This document shows, one piece after another, positions 48,140 to 61,007 of a stretch of DNA of 64,000 bases (its first letter is position 1; the number at the start of each line of letters is the position of its first letter). Source of the DNA: Myoxocephalus aenaeus (Eukaryota; Chordata; Actinopteri; Perciformes; Cottidae); contig JBAMJR010000695.1 in NCBI GenBank assembly GCA_038501785.1, positions 10,001 to 74,000 of the forward strand, read 5' to 3'. The position numbers were made by a program, and so were the translations under genes. The notes under the pieces are model-generated. The model was given only the letters and a program-made list of their open reading frames with translations. It was not told where the DNA came from and made no database searches.

Positions 48140-49972
48140 ATGAGATCAGCGGGAGCTTCTGTCTTCTTGCTGTTTCTGTTGGTTCGTAGCTCTGAAGCGG
48201 TGAGTTATTATGAGTTATTAGTTTTTGTTTTGATCATATGTCATATGTCCGGCCGTGTCGTTGTGTTGGATGTTGCTCGGTGTTGTGCTGCATGCTTATG
48301 TTTGAGTTTGGCTCCAGAATACATATAAACGCTTAAGTTTATTTGTAGAGCGCATTTTAACAACAAGGCGATTCAAAGTGCTCCACATAAAACTATTAAA
48401 AGCATCAAAACATAATGCAGAAGAAAACAAGATTTAACAACCATTAAAACATTAAAAACAGTCAAAAAGCTAAAAAATAGAATAAAAGTTGCAGTTTAAG
48501 AAATATAATACAGTGGGATGCAGAAATTGATTAATATCCTTGAATCTGGTTCAATTAAAGGCAACAGCTAACAACAAAGTCTAGTATAGAAAAATATATA
48601 GTGTATATTACAGTTTAATATACATGATGATGTATTATGTACCGTTGATGTATTTTACCTCAATGGACATTGAGGTAAAATATTATTAATATGAGAATGG
48701 CAGTAACTCATGTCACTTTGGTAAGATAAGATACATTTACCCAAATACTGATACCAAAGATAAAAGAAGTGCGTTCAACACGAGCTGAGAGATAAATGTG
48801 TGAATCGTCTGCGTAACACTTTAGACGAGCAGAACCGTATTTGTAACTTTGTTGCATTCTTTTCTGTTGCTCCTGAAGAGGTTTCCCTCAGATGATGAGA
48901 ATCTAAACCCCATGGTGCAGGTAGTCGAAATCCCACAGAGTCCAGGAATAGAAACCCCTCTGGTGACCCCCCAGACCCCCCCGACCTCCCCGACCCCCAC
49001 GACCCCTAAAGCACCCGAGGAAGACGAGTTTCTGGGTCCGCCTGAGTGTCTGCAAAAGAAGTACGTGTGTTTTGATGGTCTGGGCTTCGGCCTTTGGGTC
49101 CTCTGCTCTGTTCTGTTTGTATTTTTTTTGCATTCATGCATTCTCTTTGACTGAGTCGTTCATCAGTCTGCTGACGCTCAGAAAGAGTCCAACAGACTGA
49201 GCCTAAGAGCGGAGGTCCTGGTGCCTTTGCCGTCTCCAGCAAAGCAAATGTGACAATAAGCAGAAGACATGTGATAAAGTGTGTTTCTATGTCTCTGACG
49301 CGCGGCAGGTTCACGCGTGCGTCATGTGACCTGGTGTTTTGTCGTCCGTGGGAGCGCTGCATCGAGGGACGCTGCTCCTGTAAACCCCCCTACATGTGTC
49401 CCGATGCGGGAGGGGCGCCGGTCTGTGGGCTGGACTCCAGGAGCTACCGCTCCTACTGCCAGGTGGCTCATCACCCCAGCGGAGGGTCGGGCATCGCGTT
49501 CCAAAACCTCCCATCTGAAAAATGCTTTTTTTTTGAGAATACTAAACAAAATTGTAGTTTTCTTACAGAATGCTATTCGTTAAACCAAAATGACCCGTGT
49601 ATGAGTGTATATATATATATATGTGTGTTGATGGGTCATTTTGACCCCAAGACAACACGAGGGTTGGGAACCCAATACTTAACACACACACACAAAAGAA
49701 AAATATATGTTTATTTTTTTCTCCCACTTTTCCTGGATAATTTTGCAGATCGGAGGTTTTGCACTCTGGCCATATATATAGTTTTATGTATAAACTCTCT
49801 CTCTCTCTCTCTCTCTGAGACCTGATTGCAATGCTTCAATGTGTCTCCAGGTGATGGCTCTGTCCTGTCTGAGGAAGAGACCCACCATGTCACACTTCGG
49901 GGGCGGTTGCGAAGGTTTGTCGTCGTCACATTCAGCGCCTTCATCTCCGTAACATCCCGACTGCTAGTTCAC

Positions 49973-50004
<32 letters not shown>

Positions 50005-50296
50005 CTTCTTCTTCTTCTTCTTCTTCTTCTTCTTCTTCTTCTTCTTCTTCTTCTTCTTCTTCTTCTTCTTCTCCTCCTCCTCCTCCTCCTCCTCCTCCTC
50101 TCCGTCACCACAGAGGGTCGTCCCAAGTTCAGCAGTGCGGTGGACCCGGTCTCCGGCGTGGTCACGGTCTTCCTTCCTGACGCCGGGAGTCCCGGAGGCG
50201 GCGAGGAGCTGCTGGTGTGCCGGAAGCACTGGAACATGGCGGCCGCTAACGTGGCCTGCAAGGACGGCGGGAACCCACTGTGAGGAGACCTGTGTT

Positions 50297-50339
<43 letters not shown>

Positions 50340-50841
50340 GGTAAAATAAGTATTGAACAAATCAGTAAATATATTTCTAAAGGAGCTATTGATATGAAAT
50401 GTTCACCAGATGTCGGTAACAACCCAAGTGATCCAGACATACAAAGAAAACCAAACATAATTTCAGAAATTAAGTTTCATGTAATAAAATGGAATGACAC
50501 AGGGATAAAGTATTGAACGCGCTGACTGAAATGTGTTTAATACTTGGTGCCTTTGTTGGTTCAAGACGCCTCCTGGTCTTAGCCGGTTTATGGTGAAATT
50601 CTGTTCTTTTCACTTCTGGATTATGGCTCCAACAATGCTCACTGGAACATTCTGAAGTTTAGAAATCCTTCTGTCACCGATGACATCAGTATGTTTACAA
50701 CAATAAGAATCCAAGAGAACTTCTATGCAAAGAACTAAAGATCAGAGTTCATAGAAGCTTCAAGATATGAAGACTGTTTGTGTGGAAGAATGAACCAAAA
50801 TCACACCTGAGCAATGCATGAGACTAGTTTCTCCTACAGGA

Positions 50842-50892
<51 letters not shown>

Positions 50893-51363
50893 TTGTGTGA
50901 CCTTTCAGCGGAGCGGCGACGACCAGTTATTTCCAGGTAAACAACGACACCAACCAGTGCGTCAGCGTCCGTTGCCAGGGCTACGAGTCGTCCCTCGCCG
51001 AGTGTGTGATCTACGACAAGAGACGCAACAAGAATGTCGCCACGGCAACGTGTCACACGGCGGCGGCACCGGCACCGCACGGTCAGCTTCCTGTTTCCCT
51101 GTTTCCTCCGGTCGAGTTTATTGTGCGGGAAACAAAGATCCACGTCGACAATGCGCTGTTCAGGGAGTCTTTTTTAACGCTGTGACTTTAAATGATGTCA
51201 CGAGGGGGGAGGGGCTTATTTAGATTGTGTTTGTTACATAGGAAAGAAAACAAACAACAACAAAACAAACATGTATTACAGGCGGGGGGGTGAGTTCTAT
51301 CAATATAAATAATAATATACATATATATAATCAATATATATAATAATGTATATAATAATGTAC

Positions 51364-51418
<55 letters not shown>

Positions 51419-54400
51419 TAATATATATAATAGTATACAAAATAATATAAATAGTAATATACATAATAATGTATATAATAATATATATAATAGTATACAA
51501 AATAATATAAATAGTAATATACATAATAATGTATATAATAATATATATAATAGTATACAAAATAATATAAATAATAATACATATAATAATGTATATAATA
51601 ATATATAATATATATAGAAATATACAAAATAATATAAATTATAATGTATATAATAATGTATATAATAATAAATAATAAATAAAATAATATATATTAGATT
51701 AGATCAAATAGATATAATAATTGATAGATATAATAAATATAATAATATAATGATATAATAATAGATATAATAATAGATATTATAATAGATATAATAATAG
51801 ATTAAATAGACATAATAATATATGTAATAATATATGTAATAATATATTTAATATATTTAATAATATATATAAAATAACTTTGAGTCTCCAAGTCACCTTT
51901 TTAAAAGTTGCAATAGATATAATAGTATATGTAATATTAGATATGTAATAATAGATATATAATAATATATTTAATATATTTAATAATATATATAAAATAA
52001 TAGATATAATAGATTTAATAATAGATATAATAGATTTAATAATAGCTATAATAGATTTAATAATAGCTATAATAATTGATAGATATTATATATAATAATA
52101 GATATGTAATAATAGATAAACTAGATATATAATAATAGATTTAATAATATATATATAATAATAGATTTAATAATATATATAAAATAATATATATAATAGA
52201 TTTAATAATAGATATAATAGATTTAATAATAGCTATAATAATTGATATATATAATATATAATAATAGATATTATAATAGATATAATAATATATATAATAG
52301 ATATAATAATAGATATGTAATAATAGATAAACTAGATATATAATAATAGATATAAACTAATAGATATAATATATTTAGTAATTGCTATAATAATTGATAG
52401 ATATAATTTATAATAATATATATTATAATAGCTATAATAATAGATATGTAATAATAGATGATCTAGATATATAATAATAGATTTAATAATATATATCAAA
52501 TAATAGATATAATATATTTAATAATATATATAATATATTTAATAATAGCTATAATAATTGATATATATATAATATATAATAATAGATATGTAATAATAGA
52601 TAAACTAGATATATAATAATAGATTTAATAGATATATAGTAATAGACATTATAATAGATGTAATGGAGTATCGTCTGCATAACCATGAACGTTTATGGAT
52701 TCTTTCTGATAATATTGCCCAAAGGAAGAATATAAAGTGAATAATTTGGTCCAACCACCTCTCCGTGAGTTTCAGGGTGCAATTGTGAGAAAACGTCTGT
52801 TTATATTTCTGCCATTCCTTCCAGAGTGCGGCTTCAGGTGCGGCAACGGGAAGTGCGTCTCCGTGGACCAGACCTGCAACGGCGTCGACGACTGTGGCGA
52901 CAACAGCGACGAGATGTGCTGCAAAAGTAAACAACAACAACAACACACAACCCTGTGAGTGGATTCCGTGACCCGGTCGCTCCCTGACGTGAACATCGTG
53001 TCGTTGACAGAATGCAGGAACACGAGTTTCCGCTGCCGGACGGGCGTGTGCGTCCCTGAAGAGGCGGTGGGAGACGGACAGGTGGACTGTCTGGACGGAG
53101 AGGACGAGTCACCGAGACACAGTGAGACACGGCTCCACGCCATTTACCTCCTTTACCTTTTGGGAAAGCACTGAAACTGTTTACCCCTTGATGGTTAGTT
53201 TAGGCTCCACTTCCTGTCAAAGAAACCGCCCAGTTACCTCAGCCCAGTTACCTCAGCCCAGGTACCTCAGCCCAGTTACCTCAGCCCAGTTACCTCAGCC
53301 CAGTTACCTCAGCCCAGTTCCCTCAGCCCAGTTACCTCAGCCCAGTTACCTCAGCCCAGTTACCTCAGCCCAGGTACCTCAGCCCAGTTACCTCAGCCCA
53401 GTTACCTCAGCCCAGGTACCTCAGCCCAGTTACCTCAGCCCAGTTACCTCAGCCCAGTTACCTCAGACCAGTTACCTCAGCCCAGTTACCTCAGCCCAGG
53501 TACCTCAGCCCAGTTACCTCAGCCCAGTTCCCTCAGCCCAGTTACCTCAGCCCAGTTACCTCAGCCCAGTTACCTCAGCCCAGGTACCTCAGCCCAGTTA
53601 CCTCAGCCCAGTTACCTCAGCCCAGGTACCTCAGCCCAGTTACCTCAGCCCAGTTACCTCAGCCCAGTTACCTCAGACCAGTTACCTCAGCCCAGTTACC
53701 TCAGCCCAGGTACCTCAGCCCAGTTACCTCAGCCCAGTTACCTCAGCCCAGTTACCTCAGCCCAGTTACCTCAGCCCAGTTACCTCAGCCCAGGTACCTC
53801 AGACCAGTTACCTCAGCCCAGTTACCTCAGCCCAGTTACCTCAGCCCAGTTACCTCAGACCAGTTACCTCAGCCCAGTTACCTCAGACCAGTTCCCTCAG
53901 CCCAGGTACCTCAGACCAGTTACCTCAGCCCAGTTACCTCAGACCAGTTACCTCAGCCCAGTTACCTCAGACCAGTTCCCTCAGACCAGTTACCTCAGCC
54001 CAGTTACCTCAGCCCAGTTACCTCAGACCAGTTACCTCAGACCAGGTACCTCAGACCAGTTACCTCAGCCCAGTTACCTCAGCCCAGTTACCTCAGCCCA
54101 GTTACCTCAGACCAGGTACCTCAGACCAGTTACCTCAGCCCAGGTACCTCAGACCAGTTACCTCAGCCCAGTTACCTCAGACCAGTTCCCTCAGCCCAGT
54201 TACCTCAGCCCAGTTACCTCAGACCAGTTACCTCAGACCAGGTACCTCAGCCCAGGTACCTCAGACCAGGTACCTCAGCCCAGTTACCTCAGACCAGTTC
54301 CCTCAGCCCAGTTACCTCAGACCAGTTACCTCAGACCAGTTACCTCAGCCCAGGTACCTCAGACCAGGTACCTCAGCCCAGTTACCTCAGACCAGTTCCC

Positions 54401-55551
54401 TCAGCCCAGTTACCTCAGCCCAGTTACCTCAGCCCAGGTACCTCAGCCCAGTTACCTCAGACCAGTTACCTCAGCCCAGTTACCTCAGACCAGTTCCCTC
54501 AGCCCAGTTACCTCAGCCCAGTTACCTCAGACCAGTTACCTCAGACCAGTTACCTCAGCCCAGGTACCTCAGACCAGGTACCTCAGCCCAGTTACCTCAG
54601 ACCAGTTACCTCAGACCAGGTACCTCAGACCAGTTACCTCAGACCAGGTACCTCAGACCAGTTACCTCAGACCAGGTACCTCAGCCCAGGTACCTCAGAC
54701 CAGGTACCTCAGCCCAGTTACCTCAGACCAGTTCCCTCAGCCCAGTTACCTCAGCCCAGTTACCTCAGACCAGTTACCTCAGACCAGGTACCTCAGCCCA
54801 GGTACCTCAGACCAGGTACCTCAGCCCAGTTACCTCAGCCCAGTTACCTCAGCCCAGTTACCTCAGACCAGTTACCTCAGACCAGTTACCTCAGCCCAGG
54901 TACCTCAGCCCAGGTACCTCAGCCCAGGTACCTCAGCCCAGTTACCTCAGACCAGTTACCTCAGACCAGGTACCTCAGACCAGTTACCTCAGACCAGTTA
55001 CCTCAGCCCAGGTACCTCAGCCCAGGTACCTCAGCCCAGTTACCTCAGACCAGTTACCTCAGACCAGGTACCTCAGACCAGTTACCTCAGACCAGGTACC
55101 TCAGACCAGTTCCCTCAGACCAGTTCCCTCAGACCAGTTACCTCAGCCCAGTTACCTCAGCCCAGTTACCTCAGACCAGGTACCTCAGACCAGTTACCTC
55201 AGACCAGTTACCTCAGCCCAGTTACCTCAGACCAGTTACCTCAGCCCAGGTACCTCAGACCAGTTACCTCAGACCAGTTACCTCAGCCCAGTTACCTCAG
55301 ACCAGTTACCTCAGACCAGTTACCTCAGCCCAGTTACCTCAGACCAGTTACCTCAGACCAGTTACCTCAGCCCAGTTACCTCAGCCCAGTTACCTCAGCC
55401 CAGTTACCTCAGACCAGTTACCTCAGACCAGTTACCTCAGCCCAGTTACCTCAGCCCAGTTACCTCAGACCAGTTACCTCAGACCCAGAGCTGCAGACGT
55501 TGTGTCGTTGTCTTACTTCACCACCAGCTGTGTTTGCAGTATTTGTGCTTC

Positions 55552-55621
<70 letters not shown>

Positions 55622-56011
55622 ACTCTATATTTCTATTTCTCCACAGAACCAGGAGTGAAGCAGAAAGAACTCAAACGCTCAAGTACAGTAGACCTGAAAC
55701 TGAGGAAGAGGAGTTTGTATCTTCATCGGTTGTTGTTGTTAGTCGGTGTGATGTCATGACATGTGTTTTGTGTTTTGTGTTCTTTTCAGAGTACATCTCT
55801 CCCAAAAACGGTACGTCGCCGTAACATTGACCTTTACGGCAAAAGCAAAGCGAAGAATATTCATATATATTGTGCTTTTTTATTATTATTATATTCTATT
55901 AATTATTTTATATATTGTGCTTTTTTGTATGTTATTGCGTAACCTTTATGTACAAATGCTGCTCTGGCAAAAAAAAAAGTCCCTTTACGAGATTAATAAA
56001 GTATCTATTTA

Positions 56012-56049
<38 letters not shown>

Positions 56050-57921
56050 TCCAGAGACGAAGGCTGACCGGACCCTCCTGGAGTCCAGGTTGTACTGTGG
56101 GATCCCCAAATCCACCACGGTGGACGACCTGGAGGTCGAGGACCGAACGAGCCGCCGCTTCAGGCGCGTTGTGGGAGGAGTCCCGGCCAACCCGGTGAGC
56201 CGGAGAGCAAAAAGAATACAATGTTGCAACCGCTAGCTACATTTAGCTCATGTAGCGTTAGCACCTTTGAAGAGGTATCCTTCATCCTCATGTTTGAGGA
56301 ACACAACATTTCCCAGCAGCCTCTTTGCTTCCCACTGTGATTAGCATCTCTTACAGTAACGTTAATATGTTTATTATTATACATCATTGTGTACCTTTAG
56401 ACTCAGATCCAGTGGCAGGTCGCTCTGGTGGAGAACAGGAAGGTGGACTGCGGAGGCGCTTACATCGGAGGATGCTGGGTAATCACGGCGGCTCACTGCG
56501 TCAGGTGGGAGGTCAATGATGACGCAATAGTGTTAGTAGTGGAAGTAGTGTACATGTACTACAACTCAGAAGTACATGGTGTACTTTATACTGTACTACA
56601 CCTCAGAGGTACATGGTGTACTTTATACTGTACTACACATCAGAGGTACATATTGTACTTTATATTGTACTACATCTCAGAGGTACATATAGTACTTTAT
56701 ACTGTACTACATCTCAGAGGTACATATAGTACTTTATACTGTACTACACCTCAGAGGTACATGGTGTACTATATACTGTACTACACCTCAGATGTGCATG
56801 GTGTACTTTATACTGTACTACACCTCAGAGGTACATATAGTACTTTATACTGTACTACACCCCTTTAGAGGTACATGTTATATGTTTTACTGTACTACAT
56901 CTCAGAGGTACATATTGTACTTTTACTTGAATGGTGGTATATTACGCAGTAGCAATAGTTGTATCTAAGAAAGTTGTAATGGCTTTATAGTACTTGTAGT
57001 ACTACTAGTACTACTCTCTGGCCTCTCTCTTCCTCAGGCCCAACCCGTCTGCGTTCCAGGTGAAGTTTTCTCTCTGGAAGAAGTTTCGACATCAGGGCAC
57101 GACTGATATCATCCCCGTCGAAGACATCCGCATCCACCCGAAGTATGTATGCACCTGAGGGACCACCAGGCCGGTGAACGTCAACGGTAACAATGATAAC
57201 AAACGGTAATAACGAGGGGGTGTATTTGTACACCTGCAGGTACAACGCCAGCACCTACGAGAACAACATCGCGCTGGTGAGGCTGAAGACGTTGCCGTTC
57301 TGGGACGAGTGCGTGGGGGAAAACCCGGCCATCAGCGCCGTCTGCGTGCCCTGGACCGCCCAGCTCTTCCAGCCCAACCACACCTGCAGCATCTCCGGCT
57401 GGGGCCGGACCGCAGGTGTGTTCCTCCGCCCGCCGGATGCCTAACAGGCGTTCTGTTTATTAAAAAGTCTTCGTGTTTAAATATTGAGGACTTTGCTCAC
57501 AGACGGCCGAGCGTCTCAGGTGTTGCTGTGGGCCAACGTGTCCCTCATCGCCGACTGCCAGAGCATCTACAAGGATCGCTTCAAACCCGGCATGATGTGC
57601 GCGGGCGACCTGGACGGCAGCGTGGACTCCTGCCAGGGGGACAGCGGAGGGCCACTGGTCTGCGAGGACGAACTGGGAGTTTCCTACCTGTGGGGCGTGG
57701 TCAGCTGGGGGGAGAGGTGTGGTCAGCCGGGATTCCCTGGAGTTTATACACAGGTAAATATATAGACAGTGGATTTACACACTTGACAAATATAGCTTCT
57801 CGTTATCCTGCTGACTTCATGCTCTCTCTCTCTCTCTCTCTCTCTCTGACAGGTGGCTCACTACTTTGAGTGGATACGACTTCATACCGGCTGGTCTACA
57901 GTCACCAAGTTCAACTCTTGA
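48140..57921 (+). CDS. cfi: Complement factor I, copy B (16 exons, catalytic Asp replaced by Asn)
   Basis: Exons 48140-48199, 48879-49060, 49309-49462, 49851-49914, 50114-50279, 50909-51081, 52825-52926, 53011-53121, 55647-55682, 55790-55810, 56055-56194, 56401-56504, 57038-57142, 57240-57415, 57503-57753, 57853-57921 have the same lengths and phases as copy A and give 637 residues. Domains are as in copy A. Differences seen by translation are about ten substitutions, among them NPMVQVVE for NPMEQVVQ, CGNGKC for CGNRKC, GIPKSTT for GIPNSTT, KFRHQ for KFRDQ and FWDECVG for FWDKCVG. The catalytic Asp position is again Asn (YENNIAL, codon 57,265-57,267). There are no stops or splice-site losses, so the copy looks transcribable. 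It is either a true recent duplicate or a haplotype misassembled in tandem. Confidence 0.94.
49580..49672. mobile_element. Possible piggyBac-type MITE, cfi-B intron 3
   Basis: Same imperfect inverted repeat (ATGACCC...GGGTCAT) as in cfi-A intron 3; it was present before the duplication. Confidence 0.4.
49973..50099. repeat. (TTC)n(TCC)n tract at the cfi-B exon 5 acceptor
   Basis: Longer than in cfi-A by about 16 bp, with more TTC and fewer TCC triplets. It ends 14 bp before the acceptor. Confidence 0.93.
50337..50840. mobile_element. Tc1/mariner-like relic in cfi-B intron 5
   Basis: Copy of the relic at 32,264-32,766. Confidence 0.45.
51300..52660. repeat. AT-rich degenerate repeat in cfi-B intron 6 with an embedded foreign patch
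   Basis: Homologous to 33,285-34,510, but at about 51,876-51,915 it contains ACTTTGAGTCTCCAAGTCAC plus CTTTTTAAAAGTTGCAATAG, which copy A lacks here. That patch equals the deletion junction of unit 1 at 24,698-24,735. Confidence 0.9.
53231..55484. repeat. 14-bp minisatellite in cfi-B intron 8, about 161 units
   Basis: Same 14-bp family as in cfi-A but about twice as long (2,254 bp), with an additional CAGTTCCCTCAG variant. The 900-codon open frame across it is intronic. Confidence 0.96.
56565..56920. repeat. About 37-bp minisatellite in cfi-B intron 12
   Basis: One unit longer than in cfi-A. Confidence 0.88.
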
Positions 57922-58084
57922 TGAGGCACACACCTCATAGCCAATTATTAGTTCACTGACTTTATTAAAAGTGTATTGTACTAGAGAGTTTGATGCAGCA
58001 TCCTACTGATATTAGGCCACTACATAGAACTCTGGCACATTTACACTGAGGTGGAACCTGAAATGTTGATTAATGTCTCTGGTA

Positions 58085-58090
58085 AATAAA
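58085..58090 (+). terminator. Polyadenylation signal AATAAA of cfi-B
   Basis: AATAAA 164 bp after the stop, the same position as in cfi-A and 77 bp before the antisense gypsy 3' LTR. Confidence 0.6.
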
Positions 58091-58166
58091 AAAAGAAATA
58101 GAAACAAATGAATATAATGACTTTTTCTGTTTCTATGGATCACAAATACTGATATTTATACACTAT

Positions 58167-58350
58167 TGTAGGAGCGAGTAAACAAACGACGAGGCGAGTA
58201 TTCCCTTTGGCCGTAGGTTGCGGTCGTTTATTTACCTCCCAACCACATGTCACACATTCACTTCCTGGTGCCCTTTAACCCCCTCGTGTCACCCGGTTTA
58301 TGCCCCTTCTCTTAAAGGGGCCTCGTGTATTCGACCCCTAGTCCCCTACA
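58167..58350 (-). repeat. Gypsy 3' LTR, copy B (184 bp)
   Basis: Same length as the copy A 3' LTR with one visible substitution (TTTATGCCC against TTTACGCCC). Confidence 0.93.
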
Positions 58351-58370
58351 TGCCTCCCCCCAGAATTCAC

Positions 58371-61007
58371 CTAGCCCCCAAGAAACCTCGGGGCCCGAAC
58401 CAGCCGACCAGCCCGACTCCGTGTCTCTGGTGCCGGGGGCAGGACCCCCGTTGAGGGAACCCTCCCGGTCTTGTCATGGGGAGGCGGGAGGGCACGAGGC
58501 CACCCGCGCTGTGGGGGTTCAGCCAACCCTACCGGTTGGTCCAGGTCCAGATGCGGCGGTTTAAGGCGGTCCACCGACACGTACTCCAGCCGGCCGCCCA
58601 TGTCGATCTTGCCGGTCTTGTCCCCCGTCTCCAGCACCCGGAATGGCCTGACGTAGGGGGGCTGAAAGGTTCCCCGGTGGCAGTCCTGGTGAACAAACAC
58701 GTACTCCGCTGACTTGAGGCTGGACGGGACGTACGACCGTGGAAGGCCGTGCTGCGACGTGGGCACCGGTCTGAACAGCCTGGCTTTTTCCAGGAGCGCT
58801 TCCCGCTGCTGGGTCGCAGACCAAGGGTCGGTGACTTCGGGGATAAACTCCCCTGGGACCCGCAGCGGCTGTCCATAAACAAGCTCGGCAGATGAAGCCT
58901 GCAGATCGTCCTTGGGGGCTGTCCTCAGGCCCAACATGACCCATGGAAGCCTATCCACCCACCCGCTGTCTTTGAGGCTGGCACGGAGGGCAGCTTTCAT
59001 AGAGCGATGGAACCGCTCGCATAAACCATTAGCCTGCGGGTGGTAGGCCGTGGTGCGATGGAGCTTCACCCCTAGGCTTCCTGCAACAGTATTCCAAAGC
59101 TCTGAGGTAAACTGTGGGCCTCGGTCCGAGGAGACGTCAGCTGGGTCTCCGAACCTGGCGACCCAGGTCTGAATAAAAACCCGAGCCACCTCATCCGCCG
59201 TTGTTGACGACAACGGAACAGCTTCTGGCCAGCGAGTGGTTCGGTCCACCGTAGTGAGGAGATGTGTGAAACCCCGGGATGGGGGCAAAGGTCCGACTAA
59301 GTCCACATTCACATGATCAAACCTCCTCTCTGGTACCGAGAACTGCGCTAATGGGGCTTTTATGTGACGGTGGACCTTAGCACGCTGGCACACCACACAT
59401 GTCCCGGCCCACTTTCGCACATCCTTTTTCAGCCCATGCCAAACGAACTTGGCTGCCACCAATTTCTGAGATGCCCGCTTGCCAGGGTGTGACAGACCAT
59501 GTATCGCCTCAAAAATCTGTTGCCTCCAACCGTTGGGAACCACCGGCCGTGGCTGGCCTGTGGAGACGTCACACAGGAGAGTTGTGCCAGCCTCGCCAAA
59601 CGGAACGTCCTCCAATTGCAGCCCTGTCTCTGCCGTCCTCAATTCCTGAACGCCTGGGACTGCAACCTGCTGTGCGGCCATCTTGTCATAGTCCACTCCC
59701 AACTGGACGGCCCCGGCGATGGCCCTGGAGAGACAGTCCGCAACCAGGTTTTCTTTGCCCGCGACATGCTGCAGATCTGTAGTAAACTCTGATATGAAGG
59801 CGAGCTGGCGCTGCTGGCGTGCGGACCATGGTTCGGCTCTCTTTGCCATGGCAAATGTCAGCGGCTTGTGGTCCACAAACGCGGTGAACTGCCGGGCCTC
59901 CAGCAAGAATCGAAAATGCCGAATGGCCAGAAAGAGGCCGAGGAGCTCCCGATCGAAAGTGCTGTACTTCCGTTCATTCGGGCGCAACTGCCGACTGAAG
60001 AAAGCGAGCGGTTGCCACGCCCCCTTCACCCACTGTTCGTGCACCGTGCCCACCGCGTAGTCCGAAGTGTCTGTGGTGATGGCGATGGGAGCTTTAGGTG
60101 ATGGGTGTGCCAGCATCGTTGAGTCTGCCAGAGCCCTTTTAGCATCCACAAACGCCCGTTCCCTCTCTTCGTTCCAGTCCACCGCCTGTCTGCTGGCCAT
60201 GCCCTTCAGGGCTTCGTATAGTGGCCGCATCAATTGCGCTGCTCGGGGAATAAAGCGATGGTAAAAATGTACCATCCCTAAAAACTCCTGCAGGGCCTTC
60301 ACTGTGAGTGGGCGTGCAAAGTTACTCACCGCCTCCACCTTTGAAGGGAGGGGAACCGCCCTGTCCTCCGTGATGCGGTGTCCCAGAAAGTCCATGGTGG
60401 TTAATCCAAACTGGCACTTAGCCGAGTTGATGATCAACCCGTGCTGGCTGAGACGGTCGAACAATATCTGTAGGTGAGCTATATGCTCGGCCCTTGACGA
60501 ACTGGCCACCAGGATGTCGTCCAGGTACACAAACAGGAACGGCAGGTCCCTCAGTACCGTGTCCATCAGGCGTTGAAAAGTCTGTGCTGCATTTTTAAGG
60601 CCAAATGGCATCCTCAGGAACTCGAACAGGCCGAACGGAGTGCTCACCGCCGTCTTGGGAATGTCTGGCGGCTGCACGGGCACCTGGTGGTAACCTCGCA
60701 TCAGGTCCACCTTCGAAAACACCACACTGTCCACCAAGTGGGCAGAAAAGTCTTGAATATGTGGAACCGGGTAGCGGTCCAGGACTGTTGCTTCGTTAAG
60801 CCGGCGGTAATCACCGCACGGGCGCCACCCACCCCCAGGCTTCGGTGCAATATGCAGGGGTGAAGCCCATGGACTGTTAGAGCGGCGAACAATACCCAGG
60901 TGCTCCATGTTTTCGAACTCGGCCTTGGCGATGGTGAGCTTTGCCGGGTCCAGGCGCCGGGCCCGGGCATGTACCGGTGGGCCGGTGGTAGAGATGTGAT
61001 GCTCCAC
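58371..61007 (-). CDS. Gypsy pol: reverse transcriptase, RNase H, integrase (open, 878 residues)
   Basis: This is the only copy with an unbroken RT-RNase H-integrase frame. RT lies at about residues 45-215 (FSKVDLMRGYHQ, MPFGLKNA, FVYLDDILV), RNase H at about 300-420 (DTSDYAVGT, TFDRELLGL, FVDHKPL), the integrase zinc finger at about 520-570, and the DDE core at about 590-720 (VDLVGPL, SSDRGPQFT, AYHPQANGLCERFH). The apparent first codon is GTG at a frameshift from the protease remnant, so no normal start exists. With gag and protease truncated the element cannot be autonomous. Confidence 0.88.
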   Translation of the reverse strand: MEHHISTTGPPVHARARRLDPAKLTIAKAEFENMEHLGIVRRSNSPWASPLHIAPKPGGGWRPCGDYRRLNEATVLDRYPVPHIQDFSAHLVDSVVFSKVDLMRGYHQVPVQPPDIPKTAVSTPFGLFEFLRMPFGLKNAAQTFQRLMDTVLRDLPFLFVYLDDILVASSSRAEHIAHLQILFDRLSQHGLIINSAKCQFGLTTMDFLGHRITEDRAVPLPSKVEAVSNFARPLTVKALQEFLGMVHFYHRFIPRAAQLMRPLYEALKGMASRQAVDWNEERERAFVDAKRALADSTMLAHPSPKAPIAITTDTSDYAVGTVHEQWVKGAWQPLAFFSRQLRPNERKYSTFDRELLGLFLAIRHFRFLLEARQFTAFVDHKPLTFAMAKRAEPWSARQQRQLAFISEFTTDLQHVAGKENLVADCLSRAIAGAVQLGVDYDKMAAQQVAVPGVQELRTAETGLQLEDVPFGEAGTTLLCDVSTGQPRPVVPNGWRQQIFEAIHGLSHPGKRASQKLVAAKFVWHGLKKDVRKWAGTCVVCQRAKVHRHIKAPLAQFSVPERRFDHVNVDLVGPLPPSRGFTHLLTTVDRTTRWPEAVPLSSTTADEVARVFIQTWVARFGDPADVSSDRGPQFTSELWNTVAGSLGVKLHRTTAYHPQANGLCERFHRSMKAALRASLKDSGWVDRLPWVMLGLRTAPKDDLQASSAELVYGQPLRVPGEFIPEVTDPWSATQQREALLEKARLFRPVPTSQHGLPRSYVPSSLKSAEYVFVHQDCHRGTFQPPYVRPFRVLETGDKTGKIDMGGRLEYVSVDRLKPPHLDLDQPVGLAEPPQRGWPRALPPPHDKTGRVPSTGVLPPAPETRSRAGRLVRAPRFLGG

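Noticed and set aside
48140..57921. cfi-B as a processed or dead pseudogene
   Set aside because: All 16 exons, splice sites and phases are kept and there is no stop or frameshift; only the catalytic Asn, shared with copy A, is unusual.
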